Positions 12,571 to 22,034 of a DNA stretch of 64,000 bases are shown here, piece by piece (within the stretch, counting starts at the first letter, position 1; each line of letters begins with the position of its first letter). The notes beneath the pieces are model-generated. The model ran no database searches, was not told the origin of the DNA, and saw only the letters and a program-made list of their open reading frames with translations. The stretch is taken from NCBI RefSeq assembly GCF_022533585.1, contig NZ_CP092827.1, forward strand, positions 497,001 through 561,000. Direction: 5' to 3'. The stretch is from Pseudomonas sp. LS.1a (lineage in GTDB: Bacteria > Pseudomonadota > Gammaproteobacteria > Pseudomonadales > Pseudomonadaceae). Position numbers and translations under genes: made by a program.

Positions 12571-12846
12571 GTGCCACGTTCTCTGAAAAAAGGTCCTTTT
12601 ATCGATCTTCACCTGTTGAAGAAGGTCGAAGTGGCGGTGGAGAAGAACGATCGCAAGCCAGTTAAAACCTGGTCGCGCCGTTCGATGATCCTGCCACAAA
12701 TGGTCGGTCTGACCATCGCGGTACACAACGGTCGTCAACATGTCCCAGTTCTGGTGAACGAAGACATGGTCGGCCACAAACTGGGCGAGTTCGCCGGTAC
12801 CCGCACCTACCGCGGGCACGTGGCTGACAAGAAAGCCAAGCGTTAA
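12571..12846 (+). CDS. rpsS: 30S ribosomal protein S19
   Basis: Encodes S19 (91 residues), a 30S head protein that contacts the A-site tRNA region and forms a heterodimer with S13. It uses a GTG start at 12571, preceded by AGAGGGATACGACA. The protein begins [14 protein letters not shown] after the initiator, the family consensus. Length is normal. Confidence 0.98.
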
Positions 12847-12857
12847 GGGGTAAGGAA

Positions 12858-13190
12858 ATGGAAGTAGCCGCTAAGTTGTCGGGCGCTCGCATCTCCGCCC
12901 AGAAAGCCCGCTTGGTCGCCGACCAGATCCGCGGGAAGAAGGTGGGCGAAGCGCTCAACCTGTTGGCCTTCAGCAGCAAAAAAGCCGCTGAAATCATGAA
13001 GAAAGTCCTCGAGTCGGCCGTAGCCAACGCCGAACACAACGAAGGCGCAGACGTTGATGACCTGAAGGTCTCCACCGTCTTCGTCAACGAAGGGCGTTCG
13101 CTGAAGCGCATCATGCCACGTGCCAAAGGCCGTGCTGATCGCATCGTCAAGCGGTCTTGCCATATCACTGTCAAGGTTGCGGACAAGTAA
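12858..13190 (+). CDS. rplV: 50S ribosomal protein L22
   Basis: Encodes L22 (110 residues), which binds all 23S rRNA domains and forms the tunnel constriction with L4 through its beta hairpin ([15 protein letters not shown]). The ATG follows GGGGTAAGGAA. The macrolide-related hairpin looks unaltered. rpsC starts 13 bp later. Confidence 0.99.
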
Positions 13191-13203
13191 CGGAGTCGAT
13201 CAG

Positions 13204-13890
13204 ATGGGTCAGAAAGTACATCCCACTGGCATTCGCCTGGGAATCGTCAAGGAGCACACCTCCGTCTGGTACGCAGACGGTGCTACTTACGCAGATTACC
13301 TGTTGAAGGATCTGAAAACGCGTGAGTACCTCCAGGACAAACTAAAAAGCGCGTCCGTAAGCCGTATCGATATTCATCGTCCGGCTCAAACTGCACGCAT
13401 CACCATCCACACCGCTCGTCCAGGTATCGTTATCGGGAAGAAAGGTGAAGATGTCGAGAAGCTGCGTCAGGACCTGACCAAGCAGATGGGTGTGCCTGTG
13501 CACATCAACATCGAAGAGATCCGCAAGCCGGAACTCGACGCTATGCTGGTTGCGCAGAGCGTAGCTCAGCAGCTGGAACGCCGCGTAATGTTCCGTCGCG
13601 CCATGAAGCGCGCCGTGCAGAACGCCATGCGTATTGGTGCCAAGGGCATCAAGATCCAGGTGAGCGGTCGTCTCGGCGGTGCTGAGATTGCTCGTACCGA
13701 GTGGTATCGCGAAGGTCGTGTGCCTCTGCACACCCTGCGTGCCGATATCGACTACAACACCTACGAAGCTCACACCACTTACGGTGTGATCGGTGTGAAG
13801 GTTTGGATCTTCAAAGGCGAAGTAATTGGTGGTCGCCAAGAAGAGCTGAAACCACAAGCACCAGCGCCTCGTAAAAAAGCTGCTAAGTAA
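13204..13890 (+). CDS. rpsC: 30S ribosomal protein S3
   Basis: Encodes S3 (228 residues), which lines the mRNA entry channel and helps unwind mRNA. The KH-type motif ([13 protein letters not shown]) is in the N-terminal half and the conserved ISGRL-type segment (here [16 protein letters not shown]) follows. ATG at 13204 gives [13 protein letters not shown], the family start, so the longer upstream extension was rejected. The C terminus is lysine- and proline-rich. Confidence 0.98.
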   Translation: MGQKVHPTGIRLGIVKEHTSVWYADGATYADYLLKDLKTREYLQDKLKSASVSRIDIHRPAQTARITIHTARPGIVIGKKGEDVEKLRQDLTKQMGVPVHINIEEIRKPELDAMLVAQSVAQQLERRVMFRRAMKRAVQNAMRIGAKGIKIQVSGRLGGAEIARTEWYREGRVPLHTLRADIDYNTYEAHTTYGVIGVKVWIFKGEVIGGRQEELKPQAPAPRKKAAK

Positions 13891-13902
13891 GGGGTACGCC
13901 AA

Positions 13903-14316
13903 ATGTTGCAACCAAAGCGTACAAAATTCCGCAAGCAGATGACCGGCCACAACCGTGGTCTGGCACTGCGCGGTAGCAAAGTCAGCTTCGGCGAATTCGC
14001 CCTGAAAGCTGTTGCTCGCGGTCGCCTCACCGCTCGCCAGATCGAGTCCGCACGTCGTGCGCTGACCCGTCACGTAAAACGTGGCGGCAAGATCTGGATC
14101 CGTGTGTTCCCGGACAAGCCGATCTCCAAGAAGCCTCTCGAGGTTCGTATGGGTAAAGGTAAGGGTTCCGTGGAATACTGGGTTGCCCAGATTCAGCCAG
14201 GCAAAGTCCTGTATGAAATCGAGGGTGTTTCTGAAGAGCTGGCGCGCGAAGCTTTCGCCCTGGCTGCTGCAAAGCTGCCTCTCGCCACCTCCTTTGTTAA
14301 GCGGACGGTGATGTGA
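13903..14316 (+). CDS. rplP: 50S ribosomal protein L16
   Basis: Encodes L16 (137 residues), which helps position tRNA in the A site. It begins [19 protein letters not shown]. It contains the conserved GRLTARQIE and RVFPDKPIS segments, and the arginine that RoxA-type oxygenases hydroxylate in some bacteria lies in this region. Its TGA overlaps the rpmC ATG by one base. Confidence 0.99.
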
Positions 14317-14507
14317 TGAAAGCGAATGAACTTCGTGAAAAATCGGCACAGCAACTGAATGAGCAACTGCTCGGCTTGCTGCGCGACCAGTTCAATCTGC
14401 GTATGCAGAAAGCAACTGGCCAGTTGGGGCAGTCGCACCTGCTCTCGCAAGTTAAGCGTGACATCGCTCGCGTGAAAACTGTGCTCAACCAGCAGGCAGG
14501 TAAGTGA
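14316..14507 (+). CDS. rpmC: 50S ribosomal protein L29
   Basis: Encodes L29 (63 residues), a small alpha-helical protein beside L23 at the tunnel exit. The ATG at 14316 overlaps the rplP stop (ATGA) and gives [17 protein letters not shown]. An in-frame GTG 3 nt upstream is less likely because the family starts MKA. Two long helices are predicted, as is normal. Confidence 0.97.
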
Positions 14508-14509
14508 TC

Positions 14510-14776
14510 ATGGCTGAAGCTGAAAAAACCGTCCGTACGCTGACTGGCCGTGTCGTCAGCGACAAAATGGACAAGACCATCACCGTTCTGATCGAGCGTC
14601 GCGTCAAGCACCCGATCTACGGTAAATACGTTAAGCGTTCGACTAAGCTGCACGCGCACGACGAAGCCAACCAGTGCAAGATCGGCGACAAGGTTTCCAT
14701 CCGTGAAACCCGTCCGCTGGCCAAGACCAAGTCCTGGGCACTGGTTGAAGTCCTCGAACGCGCTGTTGAAGTCTAA
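14510..14776 (+). CDS. rpsQ: 30S ribosomal protein S17
   Basis: Encodes S17 (88 residues), an early-binding OB-fold protein in the 30S body. ATG at 14510, two bases after the rpmC stop, gives [27 protein letters not shown] extension upstream is possible but has no family support. The end of the S10 operon genes is here; rplN follows after 23 bp with no terminator, so S10 and spc genes appear continuous. Confidence 0.97.
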   Translation: MAEAEKTVRTLTGRVVSDKMDKTITVLIERRVKHPIYGKYVKRSTKLHAHDEANQCKIGDKVSIRETRPLAKTKSWALVEVLERAVEV

Positions 14777-14799
14777 GGGCGAAGGGTCGGAGAAATTTT

Positions 14800-15168
14800 A
14801 TGATTCAGACTCAATCCATGCTCGATGTGGCCGATAACAGCGGCGCTCGTCGCGTCATGTGCATCAAGGTTCTCGGCGGTTCGCACCGCCGTTACGCCGG
14901 CATCGGTGACATCATCAAGGTAACCGTCAAGGAAGCAATTCCGCGCGGTAAGGTCAAGAAAGGCCAAGTGATGACTGCTGTTGTCGTGCGTACCCGTCAC
15001 GGTGTTCGTCGCGCTGACGGTTCCATCATTCGTTTCGACGGCAACGCTGCTGTTCTGCTGAACAACAAGCAAGAGCCGATCGGCACTCGCATCTTCGGGC
15101 CAGTGACCCGTGAACTTCGTACCGAGAAGTTCATGAAGATCGTCTCGCTCGCCCCTGAAGTGCTGTAA
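14800..15168 (+). CDS. rplN: 50S ribosomal protein L14
   Basis: Encodes L14 (122 residues), an intersubunit-face protein contacting 16S rRNA helix 14 and the binding partner of the silencing factor RsfS. It begins [20 protein letters not shown] and ends [10 protein letters not shown]. It is the first gene of the classical spc operon. No separate promoter was seen upstream. Confidence 0.99.
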   Translation: MIQTQSMLDVADNSGARRVMCIKVLGGSHRRYAGIGDIIKVTVKEAIPRGKVKKGQVMTAVVVRTRHGVRRADGSIIRFDGNAAVLLNNKQEPIGTRIFGPVTRELRTEKFMKIVSLAPEVL

Positions 15169-15179
15169 GGAGATCCGAC

Positions 15180-15494
15180 ATGCAAAAGATTCGTCGTGAC
15201 GACGAGATCATCGTGATCGCCGGCAAAGACAAAGGTAAGCGCGGTAAGGTGCTGAAGGTTCTGGCTGATAACCGTCTGGTTGTTGGTGGCGTGAACCTGG
15301 TCAAGCGTCATACCAAGCCTAACCCGATGGCGGGCGTACAGGGCGGTATCGTCGAAAAAGAAGCGCCTCTGCACGCTTCCAACGTTGCCATCTTCAACGG
15401 CGAAACCAACAAGGCTGACCGCGTTGGTTTCAAAGTAGAAGACGGTAAAAAAATTCGTGTCTTCAAGTCGACCCAAAAAGCGGTTGATGCTTGA
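15180..15494 (+). CDS. rplX: 50S ribosomal protein L24
   Basis: Encodes L24 (104 residues), one of the assembly initiators of the 50S subunit, with a KOW motif ([14 protein letters not shown]) at the N terminus. The ATG at 15180 follows AAGGAGATCCGAC, a strong ribosome-binding site. Normal length and position. Confidence 0.99.
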   Translation: MQKIRRDDEIIVIAGKDKGKRGKVLKVLADNRLVVGGVNLVKRHTKPNPMAGVQGGIVEKEAPLHASNVAIFNGETNKADRVGFKVEDGKKIRVFKSTQKAVDA

Positions 15495-15514
15495 ACACTG
15501 CTAGGTAGAAGACC

Positions 15515-16054
15515 ATGGCACGACTGAAAGAGATTTACCGGAACGAAATCGCTCCTAAGCTTAAGGAAGAACTTAAGCTGTCGAACGTGATGGAAGTTCC
15601 GCGCGTTACCAAGATCACCCTGAACATGGGTCTGGGCGAAGCGATCGGCGACAAGAAAGTCATCGAGCACGCTGTTGCCGACCTGGAAAAGATCACCGGT
15701 CAAAAGCCGGTCGTGACTTTCGCTCGTAAATCCATCGCGGGCTTCAAAGTCCGTGAAGGCTGGCCGATCGGCGTCAAGGTGACCCTGCGTCGCGACAAGA
15801 TGTACGAATTCCTGGACCGCCTGCTGGCGATCTCCCTGCCTCGGGTTCGCGACTTCCGCGGCCTGAATGCCAAGTCCTTCGATGGCCGTGGCAACTACAG
15901 CATGGGCGTGAAAGAGCAGATCATCTTCCCGGAAATCGACTACGACAAGATCGATGCTCTGCGCGGTTTGGACATCACCCTGACCACCACTGCTCGTTCG
16001 GACGACGAAGGCCGCGCTCTGCTGCGTGCTTTCAAGTTCCCGTTCCGCAACTGA
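15515..16054 (+). CDS. rplE: 50S ribosomal protein L5
   Basis: Encodes L5 (179 residues), which binds 5S rRNA and contacts P-site tRNA through its loop. It begins [16 protein letters not shown] and includes the conserved GLGEAIGDK and [13 protein letters not shown] segments. In E. coli the region near this start is where S8 binds to repress the spc operon; no clear copy of that structure was identified here. Confidence 0.99.
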   Translation: MARLKEIYRNEIAPKLKEELKLSNVMEVPRVTKITLNMGLGEAIGDKKVIEHAVADLEKITGQKPVVTFARKSIAGFKVREGWPIGVKVTLRRDKMYEFLDRLLAISLPRVRDFRGLNAKSFDGRGNYSMGVKEQIIFPEIDYDKIDALRGLDITLTTTARSDDEGRALLRAFKFPFRN

Positions 16055-16067
16055 TTGGAGTAGGAAA

Positions 16068-16373
16068 ATGGCCAAGAAGAGCATGAAAAACCGCGAGCTG
16101 AAGCGTCAGCTCACGGTAGCCAAGTACGCCAAAAAGCGTGCCGAGCTGAAAGCGACCATCGTCAACCTGAACGCCTCTCCTGAAGAGCGTTTCGCTGCCG
16201 TTGTCGCCCTGCAGAAGCAGCCACGTGATGCCAGCGCCTCGCGTCTGCGCAACCGTTGCCGCCTGACCGGTCGTCCTCACGGTGTATACCGTAAGTTCGG
16301 CCTGGGCCGTAACATGCTGCGTCAAGCTGCAATGCGCGGTGACGTACCAGGTCTGGTCAAGGCCTCCTGGTAA
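16068..16373 (+). CDS. rpsN: 30S ribosomal protein S14, zinc-free form
   Basis: Encodes S14 (101 residues) of the 30S head. ATG at 16068 gives [20 protein letters not shown]. The long form is present and the paired CxxC motifs of the short zinc-binding form are absent; only a single cysteine ([12 protein letters not shown]) is seen. So this copy should not need zinc. After it comes an unusually long 209-bp gap with a hairpin and a new promoter. Confidence 0.98.
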   Translation: MAKKSMKNRELKRQLTVAKYAKKRAELKATIVNLNASPEERFAAVVALQKQPRDASASRLRNRCRLTGRPHGVYRKFGLGRNMLRQAAMRGDVPGLVKASW

Positions 16374-16436
16374 TCGCTGCAGGCAGGATCCCGGCGGAAG
16401 GGGAGCAATCTTCCGACCGCCGGTGACTTCGCCAAC

Positions 16437-16467
16437 AAACAAGCCCCTATATGGGGCTTGTTTCGTT
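16437..16467 (+). terminator. Hairpin terminator inside the spc gene cluster
   Basis: AAACAAGCCCC (16437-16447) and GGGGCTTGTTT (16453-16463) form a perfect 11-bp stem over a TATAT loop, followed by CGTTTC. The terminal A/U pairs mimic a U tract. A second compound fold lies just upstream (CCGGCGG at about 16391 with CCGCCGG at about 16418). It lies between rpsN and rpsH and overlaps the -35 box of the next promoter. Confidence 0.65.
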
Positions 16468-16486
16468 TCTGCCTTGTGTCTAGAAT
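16458..16486 (+). promoter_or_regulatory. Internal spc promoter before rpsH
   Basis: TTGTTT (16458-16463) and TAGAAT (16481-16486) are spaced by 17 bp. The -35 box is in the 3' arm of the terminator hairpin. Transcription would start near 16493, giving a leader of about 90 nt that holds TAGCC-GCAA-GGCTA (16540-16553), a small GNRA-capped hairpin. It could drive rpsH to rpmJ independently. Confidence 0.6.
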
Positions 16487-16582
16487 GACCGGCTCACCTG
16501 AGCCTGGGTTTTTTGCCCTGTCCGCTCGGGTGGTTGTGATAGCCGCAAGGCTAATAATTCTTGTATCAGGAGCATCTAGCCC

Positions 16583-16975
16583 ATGAGTATGCAGGACCCG
16601 TTAGCGGACATGCTAACTCGCATCCGTAATGCCCAGATGGCTGAAAAGTCCGTCGTAAGCATGCCTTCCTCCACCCTGAAGGTCGCGGTTGCCAAAGTTC
16701 TGAAAGACGAAGGTTACATCGCCGGCTACCAGGTAACTGGTGAGGCCAAGCCTTCCCTGTCGATCGAACTGAAGTACTTCGAAGGCCGTCCGGTCATCGA
16801 GGAACTGAAGCGCTCCAGCCGTCCAGGCCTGCGCCAGTACAAGTCCGTCGCAGAACTGCCGAAAGTACGTGGCGGTCTGGGCGTGTCTATCGTCTCCACC
16901 AACAAAGGTGTGATGACTGATCGCGCTGCGCGCGCTGCCGGTGTCGGCGGCGAAGTTCTGTGCACAGTGTTCTAA
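16583..16975 (+). CDS. rpsH: 30S ribosomal protein S8
   Basis: Encodes S8 (130 residues), a central organiser of the 16S central domain and in E. coli the translational repressor of the spc operon. It begins [19 protein letters not shown] and ends GGEVLCTVF. It is the first gene after the internal terminator and promoter pair, so S8 could in principle control its own sub-operon through the roughly 90-nt leader. That is speculation. Confidence 0.99.
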   Translation: MSMQDPLADMLTRIRNAQMAEKSVVSMPSSTLKVAVAKVLKDEGYIAGYQVTGEAKPSLSIELKYFEGRPVIEELKRSSRPGLRQYKSVAELPKVRGGLGVSIVSTNKGVMTDRAARAAGVGGEVLCTVF

Positions 16976-16987
16976 GGGGAGATAGGC

Positions 16988-17521
16988 ATGTCTCGCGTCG
17001 CTAAGAACCCCGTTAAGCTGCCAGCAGGTGTCGAAGTCAAATTCGCCGGCCAGCAGCTTTCGGTGAAGGGTGCCAAAGGTACTCTCGAACTGAACGTTCA
17101 CTCGTCTGTTGAAGTTACCGAAGAGTCTGGCGAGCTGCGTTTCGTCGCTCGTAACGGTGACCAGCAAGCTCGCGCCATGGCCGGTACCACCCGCGCTCTG
17201 GTGAACAACATGGTCCAGGGCGTAAGCCAAGGCTTCGAGCGCAAGCTCCAGCTGGTCGGTGTTGGTTACAAGGCACAGGCCAAGGGCACCGTCCTGAACC
17301 TGGCCCTGGGCTTCTCGCACCCAGTGGACTACGAACTGCCAGCCGGTATCACCGCTGAAACCCCAAGCCAGACCGACATCCTGATCAAGGGTATCGACAA
17401 GCAGCTGGTGGGTCAGGTGGCCGCTGAAATCCGCGACTTCCGTCCGCCAGAGCCTTACAAAGGCAAGGGTGTGCGTTACGCGGACGAAGTAGTCCGTCGT
17501 AAAGAAGCCAAGAAGAAGTAG
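16988..17521 (+). CDS. rplF: 50S ribosomal protein L6
   Basis: Encodes L6 (177 residues), with two similar RNA-binding domains, located near the sarcin-ricin loop and the factor-binding site. It begins [19 protein letters not shown] and carries the signature [14 protein letters not shown] near the C terminus. rplR follows after 10 bp. Confidence 0.99.
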   Translation: MSRVAKNPVKLPAGVEVKFAGQQLSVKGAKGTLELNVHSSVEVTEESGELRFVARNGDQQARAMAGTTRALVNNMVQGVSQGFERKLQLVGVGYKAQAKGTVLNLALGFSHPVDYELPAGITAETPSQTDILIKGIDKQLVGQVAAEIRDFRPPEPYKGKGVRYADEVVRRKEAKKK

Positions 17522-17531
17522 GGCCTAGCAA

Positions 17532-17882
17532 ATGACCGACAAAAAAGTTACTCGACTGCGTCGCGCTCGCAAAGCACGTCTCAAGATGCACGAACTCGAA
17601 GTCGTGCGCCTGTGCGTGTTCCGCTCCTCGCAGCACATCTACGCCCAGGTCATTTCGGCCGACGGCAGCAAGGTTCTGGCAAGCGCCTCGACCTTGGACA
17701 AAGAACTGCGTGATGGCGCCACTGGCAACATCGACGCGGCCACTAAGGTTGGCAAGCTGGTAGCTGAGCGTGCGAAAGCCGCCGGTGTATCTCAAGTTGC
17801 CTTTGACCGTTCCGGCTTCAAGTACCATGGCCGCGTCAAAGCGCTGGCTGATGCTGCTCGTGAAGGCGGGCTGGAGTTCTAA
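17532..17882 (+). CDS. rplR: 50S ribosomal protein L18
   Basis: Encodes L18 (116 residues), which with L5 and L25 mounts 5S rRNA on the central protuberance. The basic N terminus ([18 protein letters not shown]) and the conserved [21 protein letters not shown] tail are present. rpsE starts 3 nt after the stop. Confidence 0.99.
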   Translation: MTDKKVTRLRRARKARLKMHELEVVRLCVFRSSQHIYAQVISADGSKVLASASTLDKELRDGATGNIDAATKVGKLVAERAKAAGVSQVAFDRSGFKYHGRVKALADAAREGGLEF

Positions 17883-17885
17883 GTT

Positions 17886-18386
17886 ATGGCAAATAACGAT
17901 CAAAAGCGCGACGAAGGCTACATCGAGAAGCTGGTTCAAGTTAACCGCGTTGCCAAAACCGTAAAAGGCGGCCGTATCTTCACCTTCACCGCGCTGACCG
18001 TGGTAGGTGATGGTAAAGGTCGTGTTGGCTTCGGCCGTGGCAAGTCGCGCGAAGTACCTGCCGCGATCCAGAAAGCCATGGAAGCTGCTCGCCGCAACAT
18101 GATCCAGGTTGACCTGAAGGGCACCACCCTGCAGTACGCCACCAAGGCTGCCCACGGCGCCTCGAAGGTTTACATGCAGCCTGCCTCGGAAGGTACCGGT
18201 ATCATCGCCGGTGGCGCAATGCGTGCTGTCCTGGAAGTTGCTGGTGTTCAGAACGTTCTGGCCAAGTGCTACGGTTCGACCAACCCAGTGAACGTGGTTT
18301 ACGCCACCTTCAAGGGTCTGAAAGCCATGCAATCTCCTGAATCCATTGCTGCCAAGCGCGGCAAGAGCGTCGAGGAGATCTTCTGA
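17886..18386 (+). CDS. rpsE: 30S ribosomal protein S5
   Basis: Encodes S5 (166 residues), which forms the mRNA entry channel with S3 and S4 and affects decoding fidelity. The N-terminal double-stranded RNA-binding fold includes [25 protein letters not shown], here seen as separate conserved blocks, and the loop altered in spectinomycin resistance looks normal. The C terminus ends KSVEEIF. Confidence 0.98.
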   Translation: MANNDQKRDEGYIEKLVQVNRVAKTVKGGRIFTFTALTVVGDGKGRVGFGRGKSREVPAAIQKAMEAARRNMIQVDLKGTTLQYATKAAHGASKVYMQPASEGTGIIAGGAMRAVLEVAGVQNVLAKCYGSTNPVNVVYATFKGLKAMQSPESIAAKRGKSVEEIF

Positions 18387-18388
18387 TC

Positions 18389-18565
18389 ATGGCAACCGTA
18401 AAAGTAACGCTGATCAAGAGCGTCTCGGGCCGTCTGCCTAACCACAAGCTGTGCGTTAAAGGCCTGGGTCTGCGTCGCATCGGTCACACTGTAGAAGTCC
18501 AGGATACTCCCGAAAACCGCGGGATGATCAACAAGGCTTACTACATGCTGAAGGTCGAGGGTTAA
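18389..18565 (+). CDS. rpmD: 50S ribosomal protein L30
   Basis: Encodes L30, a 58-residue protein of the 50S subunit that binds near 5S rRNA and 23S domain II. The frame reads [20 protein letters not shown] and ends YYMLKVEG, the full family length. It starts 2 nt after the rpsE stop and ends 3 nt before rplO. It is easily missed because of its size. Confidence 0.97.
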   Translation: MATVKVTLIKSVSGRLPNHKLCVKGLGLRRIGHTVEVQDTPENRGMINKAYYMLKVEG

Positions 18566-18568
18566 TCG

Positions 18569-19003
18569 ATGAAACTCAATGATCTGAGTCCAGCGCCGGG
18601 TTCCCGTCGCGAGAAGCATCGTCCAGGTCGTGGTATCGGTAGCGGTCTGGGTAAGACCGGCGGCCGTGGCCACAAAGGTCAGACTTCCCGTTCGGGTGGT
18701 TCGATCGCTCCTGGCTTCGAAGGCGGTCAACAGCCGCTGCACCGTCGTCTGCCGAAGTTCGGCTTCGTTTCCCTGAAAGCCATGGACCGCGCCGAAGTGC
18801 GTCTGTCCGAGCTGGCCAAGGTGGAAGGCGACGTGATCTCCGTGCAATCCCTGAAGGATGCCAACGTGATCGGCCAGAACGTACAGCGCGTGAAAATCAT
18901 GCTGTCTGGCGAAGTCACTCGCGCAGTCACCATCAAGGGTATCGCAGCCACCAAGGGTGCGCGTGCGGCTATCGAAGCAGCTGGCGGCAAGTTCGAGGAA
19001 TAA
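18569..19003 (+). CDS. rplO: 50S ribosomal protein L15
   Basis: Encodes L15 (144 residues), a late-assembling 50S protein with a long glycine-rich N-terminal extension ([19 protein letters not shown]) that threads into 23S rRNA. Its stop codon directly abuts the secY start (TAA-ATG), indicating translational coupling. Confidence 0.99.
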   Translation: MKLNDLSPAPGSRREKHRPGRGIGSGLGKTGGRGHKGQTSRSGGSIAPGFEGGQQPLHRRLPKFGFVSLKAMDRAEVRLSELAKVEGDVISVQSLKDANVIGQNVQRVKIMLSGEVTRAVTIKGIAATKGARAAIEAAGGKFEE

Positions 19004-20335
19004 ATGGCTAAGCAAGGTGCTCTCTCTTCGCTCGGTAAGGGCGGGATGTCGGAACTCTGGGCTCGTCTGCGCTTTCTGTTCATGGCGATCATCGTCTATC
19101 GGATAGGTGCGCATATCCCGGTTCCTGGCATCAATCCGGACCGTCTGGCGGATCTGTTTCGGCAGAATGAGGGGACCATTCTTAGCTTGTTCAACATGTT
19201 TTCCGGTGGCGCGCTCGAGCGCATGAGCATCTTTGCACTGGGGATCATGCCGTACATCTCGGCATCGATCATCATGCAGCTGATGACGGCGGTCAGCCCG
19301 CAACTGGAGCAGTTGAAGAAGGAAGGTGAAGCTGGCCGTCGCAAGATCAGCCAGTACACCCGCTACGGCACCGTTATCCTGGCACTGGTTCAAGCCATTG
19401 GCATGTCCATTGGCCTGGCCAACCAGGGCGTGGCGTTTTCTGTAGGTCTGGGCTTCCATGTCGTCGCCGTCTCCACCTTCGTGGCAGGCGCGATGTTCAT
19501 GATGTGGCTGGGCGAGCAGATCACCGAGCGCGGTGTGGGCAACGGTATCTCGATGTTGATCTTCGCAGGTATCGTTGCCGGTCTTCCGAGAGCAATCGGG
19601 CAGTCTTTCGAGTCTGCGCGCACAGGCGATATCAATATTTTCGCCCTGGTCGCTATCGGTTTGCTGGCAGTAGCGATTATCGGCTTCGTGGTGTTCATTG
19701 AGCGTGGTCAGCGTCGTATCGCCGTTCACTACGCCAAGCGTCAGCAGGGCCGCAAGGTCTTCGCTGCGCAGACCAGCCACTTGCCGCTGAAAGTGAACAT
19801 GGCGGGGGTCATCCCGGCCATTTTCGCGAGCAGCATTCTGCTGTTCCCGGCTTCGCTGGGTGCCTGGTTCGGTCAGTCCGAAGGTATGGGCTGGCTGCAG
19901 GACATCTCGCAGTCGATCGCTCCTGGTCAGCCGTTGAACATTTTGCTGTTTAGTGCAGGGATCATTTTCTTCTGCTTCTTCTACACAGCGCTGATGTTCA
20001 ATCCGAAAGACGTAGCGGAAAACCTGAAGAAGTCCGGTGCCTTTATTCCGGGTATCCGTCCTGGTGAGCAGTCGGCACGCTACATTGATGGCGTTCTGAC
20101 CCGTCTGACCATGTTCGGTGCTCTTTACATGATGGCCGTCTGCCTTCTGCCCCAGTTCCTGGTGGTGGCAGCAAATGTGCCGTTCTACCTTGGCGGGACC
20201 TCGTTGCTGATTGTGGTAGTGGTTGTGATGGACTTCATGTCCCAAGTACAATCGCACCTCGTTTCGCACCAGTACGAATCCCTGATGAAGAAAGCCAACC
20301 TGAAAGGCTACGGTGGCAGCGGTCTGCTGCGCTGA
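19004..20335 (+). CDS. secY: Protein translocase subunit SecY
   Basis: Encodes SecY (443 residues), the inner-membrane pore of the Sec translocon with SecE and SecG. Ten hydrophobic segments can be read, starting with [19 protein letters not shown]. The plug and pore-ring region follows, and conserved cytoplasmic loops such as [15 protein letters not shown] and GGSGLLR at the C terminus are present. It is translated directly after rplO and followed by rpmJ, the usual spc operon end. Confidence 0.98.
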
Positions 20336-20363
20336 TACGCCCCTAAGGTTCGAGGAGTCGGTA

Positions 20364-20480
20364 ATGAAAGTTCGTGCATCGGTGAAAAAGCTGTGCCGTA
20401 ACTGCAAGATCATCCGTCGCGAAGGCGTCGTACGAGTGATCTGCAGCGCGGAACCGCGTCACAAACAGCGCCAAGGCTGA
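20364..20480 (+). CDS. rpmJ: 50S ribosomal protein L36, zinc-binding form
   Basis: Encodes L36, 38 residues, beginning [15 protein letters not shown]. Cysteines at 11, 14 and 27 and histidine 33 form the zinc-ribbon ligand set, so this is the zinc-containing (C+) form. Many pseudomonads have a zinc-free paralogue switched on by zinc limitation elsewhere; none is seen here. The ATG follows CGAGGAGTCGGTA. It closes the spc operon before a hairpin. Confidence 0.97.
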
Positions 20481-20497
20481 GTGTGATCTGCGCTTCA

Positions 20498-20525
20498 AAC
20501 CCAGCAGCTAGTGTGCTGCTGGGTT
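20498..20525 (+). terminator. Hairpin after rpmJ
   Basis: AACCCAGCAGC (20498-20508) and GCTGCTGGGTT (20515-20525) form a perfect 11-bp stem with a 6-nt loop. Only a weak T-rich run follows (GATTATTCGTTTC). It probably terminates or attenuates spc transcription, with the alpha-operon promoter starting at its 3' edge. Confidence 0.65.
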
Positions 20526-20552
20526 GATTATTCGTTTCTACAGCGATATTAT
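20524..20552 (+). promoter_or_regulatory. Sigma70 promoter of the alpha operon
   Basis: TTGATT (20524-20529) and TATTAT (20547-20552) are spaced by 17 bp. The -35 box begins in the last two bases of the preceding hairpin. The leader to rpsM is about 53 nt. In E. coli S4 represses this operon at the rpsM leader; whether the short leader here folds similarly cannot be judged by eye. Confidence 0.65.
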
Positions 20553-20611
20553 CTCGCGCCCTATTTCTTGGCTTCCGGGGCGTAGGTAGCTGTCAATTGG
20601 AGTCCCACTGA

Positions 20612-20968
20612 ATGGCCCGTATTGCAGGCGTCAACATTCCAGATAACAAGCATGCTGTTATCTCGCTGACCTACATCTATGGTGTCGGTCGCACTACTGC
20701 ACAGAAGATCTGTGCAGACGCTGGTGTAAACCCAGCCGCTAAGATCAAGGATCTGAGCGACGAGCAAATCGAAACCCTGCGTGGCGAAGTCGCGAAGTTC
20801 ACCACCGAAGGTGACCTGCGTCGTGACATCAACATGAAGATCAAGCGCTTGATGGACCTGGGTTGCTACCGCGGCCTGCGTCATCGTAAAGGTCTGCCGG
20901 TTCGCGGTCAGCGCACCAAGACCAACGCACGCACCCGTAAGGGCCCGCGTAAGCCGATCCGCAAGTAA
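20612..20968 (+). CDS. rpsM: 30S ribosomal protein S13
   Basis: Encodes S13 (118 residues), a 30S head protein that touches P-site tRNA and forms intersubunit bridges. It begins [20 protein letters not shown] and has the basic tail [16 protein letters not shown]. It is the first gene of the alpha operon. Confidence 0.99.
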   Translation: MARIAGVNIPDNKHAVISLTYIYGVGRTTAQKICADAGVNPAAKIKDLSDEQIETLRGEVAKFTTEGDLRRDINMKIKRLMDLGCYRGLRHRKGLPVRGQRTKTNARTRKGPRKPIRK

Positions 20969-20986
20969 TCGCCCAGGAATATAGAC

Positions 20987-21376
20987 ATGGCAAAACCTGC
21001 TGCTCGTCCTCGTAAGAAAGTCAAAAAGACAGTGGTTGATGGCATCGCCCACATCCATGCCTCTTTCAACAACACCATCGTGACCATCACCGACCGTCAG
21101 GGCAACGCTTTGTCCTGGGCGACCTCCGGTGGTTCGGGTTTCCGTGGTTCGCGCAAATCCACCCCGTTCGCAGCCCAGATCGCTGCTGAGCGTGCTGGTC
21201 AAGCTGCGCTGGAATACGGTCTGAAGAACCTCGACGTAAACGTCAAGGGTCCAGGTCCAGGTCGTGAGTCCGCCGTTCGTGCACTGAACAGCTGCGGCTA
21301 CAAGATCGCCAGCATCACCGACGTGACGCCAATCCCGCACAACGGGTGCCGTCCGCCGAAGAAGCGTCGCGTGTAA
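20987..21376 (+). CDS. rpsK: 30S ribosomal protein S11
   Basis: Encodes S11 (129 residues), part of the 30S platform next to the mRNA exit. It begins [19 protein letters not shown] and ends [11 protein letters not shown]. The conserved [13 protein letters not shown] motif is present. rpsD follows after 15 bp. Confidence 0.99.
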
Positions 21377-21391
21377 TCAGGAGACAGATAA

Positions 21392-22012
21392 ATGGCACGT
21401 TACATTGGTCCAAAATGCAAACTGTCTCGTCGTGAAGGCACTGACCTGTTCCTGAAGAGCGGCGTTCGCGCTCTGGAATCGAAGTGCAACATCGAAGCAG
21501 CCCCAGGTATCCACGGCCAGCGCCGTGGCCGTCAGTCCGACTACGGCACCCAGCTGCGCGAGAAGCAAAAAGTTCGTCGTATCTACGGTGTTCTGGAGCG
21601 TCAGTTCCGCGGTTACTACCAGGCTGCAGCCTCGAAAAAAGGCGCAACCGGTGAAAACCTGCTGCAACTGCTCGAGTGCCGTCTGGATAACGTCGTCTAC
21701 CGTATGGGCTTCGGCTCGACTCGTTCCGAGTCCCGTCAGCTGGTTTCGCACAAAGCGATCAGCGTCAACGGTAAGACTGTAAACATTCCATCCTACCAAG
21801 TTCGTCCGGGTGACGTGGTCGCGGTTCGCGAGAAGTCGCTGAACCAGCTGCGCATTGTTCAAGCCCTTGAACTGTGCGCCCAGCGTGGCCGCGTTGAGTG
21901 GGTTGATGTGGATGCTGCTAAAAAGTCGGGCGTTTTCAAGAACGTTCCTGCTCGCAGCGACCTGTCTGCCGACATCAACGAGAACCTGATTGTCGAGCTC
22001 TACTCCAAGTAA
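21392..22012 (+). CDS. rpsD: 30S ribosomal protein S4
   Basis: Encodes S4 (206 residues), a primary 16S rRNA binder, fidelity protein and, in E. coli, the repressor of the alpha operon. The S4 RNA-binding domain ([20 protein letters not shown]) is intact. Two N-terminal cysteines remain (CKL and CNI) but not a full zinc-finger set. Normal length. Confidence 0.99.
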   Translation: MARYIGPKCKLSRREGTDLFLKSGVRALESKCNIEAAPGIHGQRRGRQSDYGTQLREKQKVRRIYGVLERQFRGYYQAAASKKGATGENLLQLLECRLDNVVYRMGFGSTRSESRQLVSHKAISVNGKTVNIPSYQVRPGDVVAVREKSLNQLRIVQALELCAQRGRVEWVDVDAAKKSGVFKNVPARSDLSADINENLIVELYSK

Positions 22013-22034
22013 GGGCTAGAAAATAGGTGCATCC

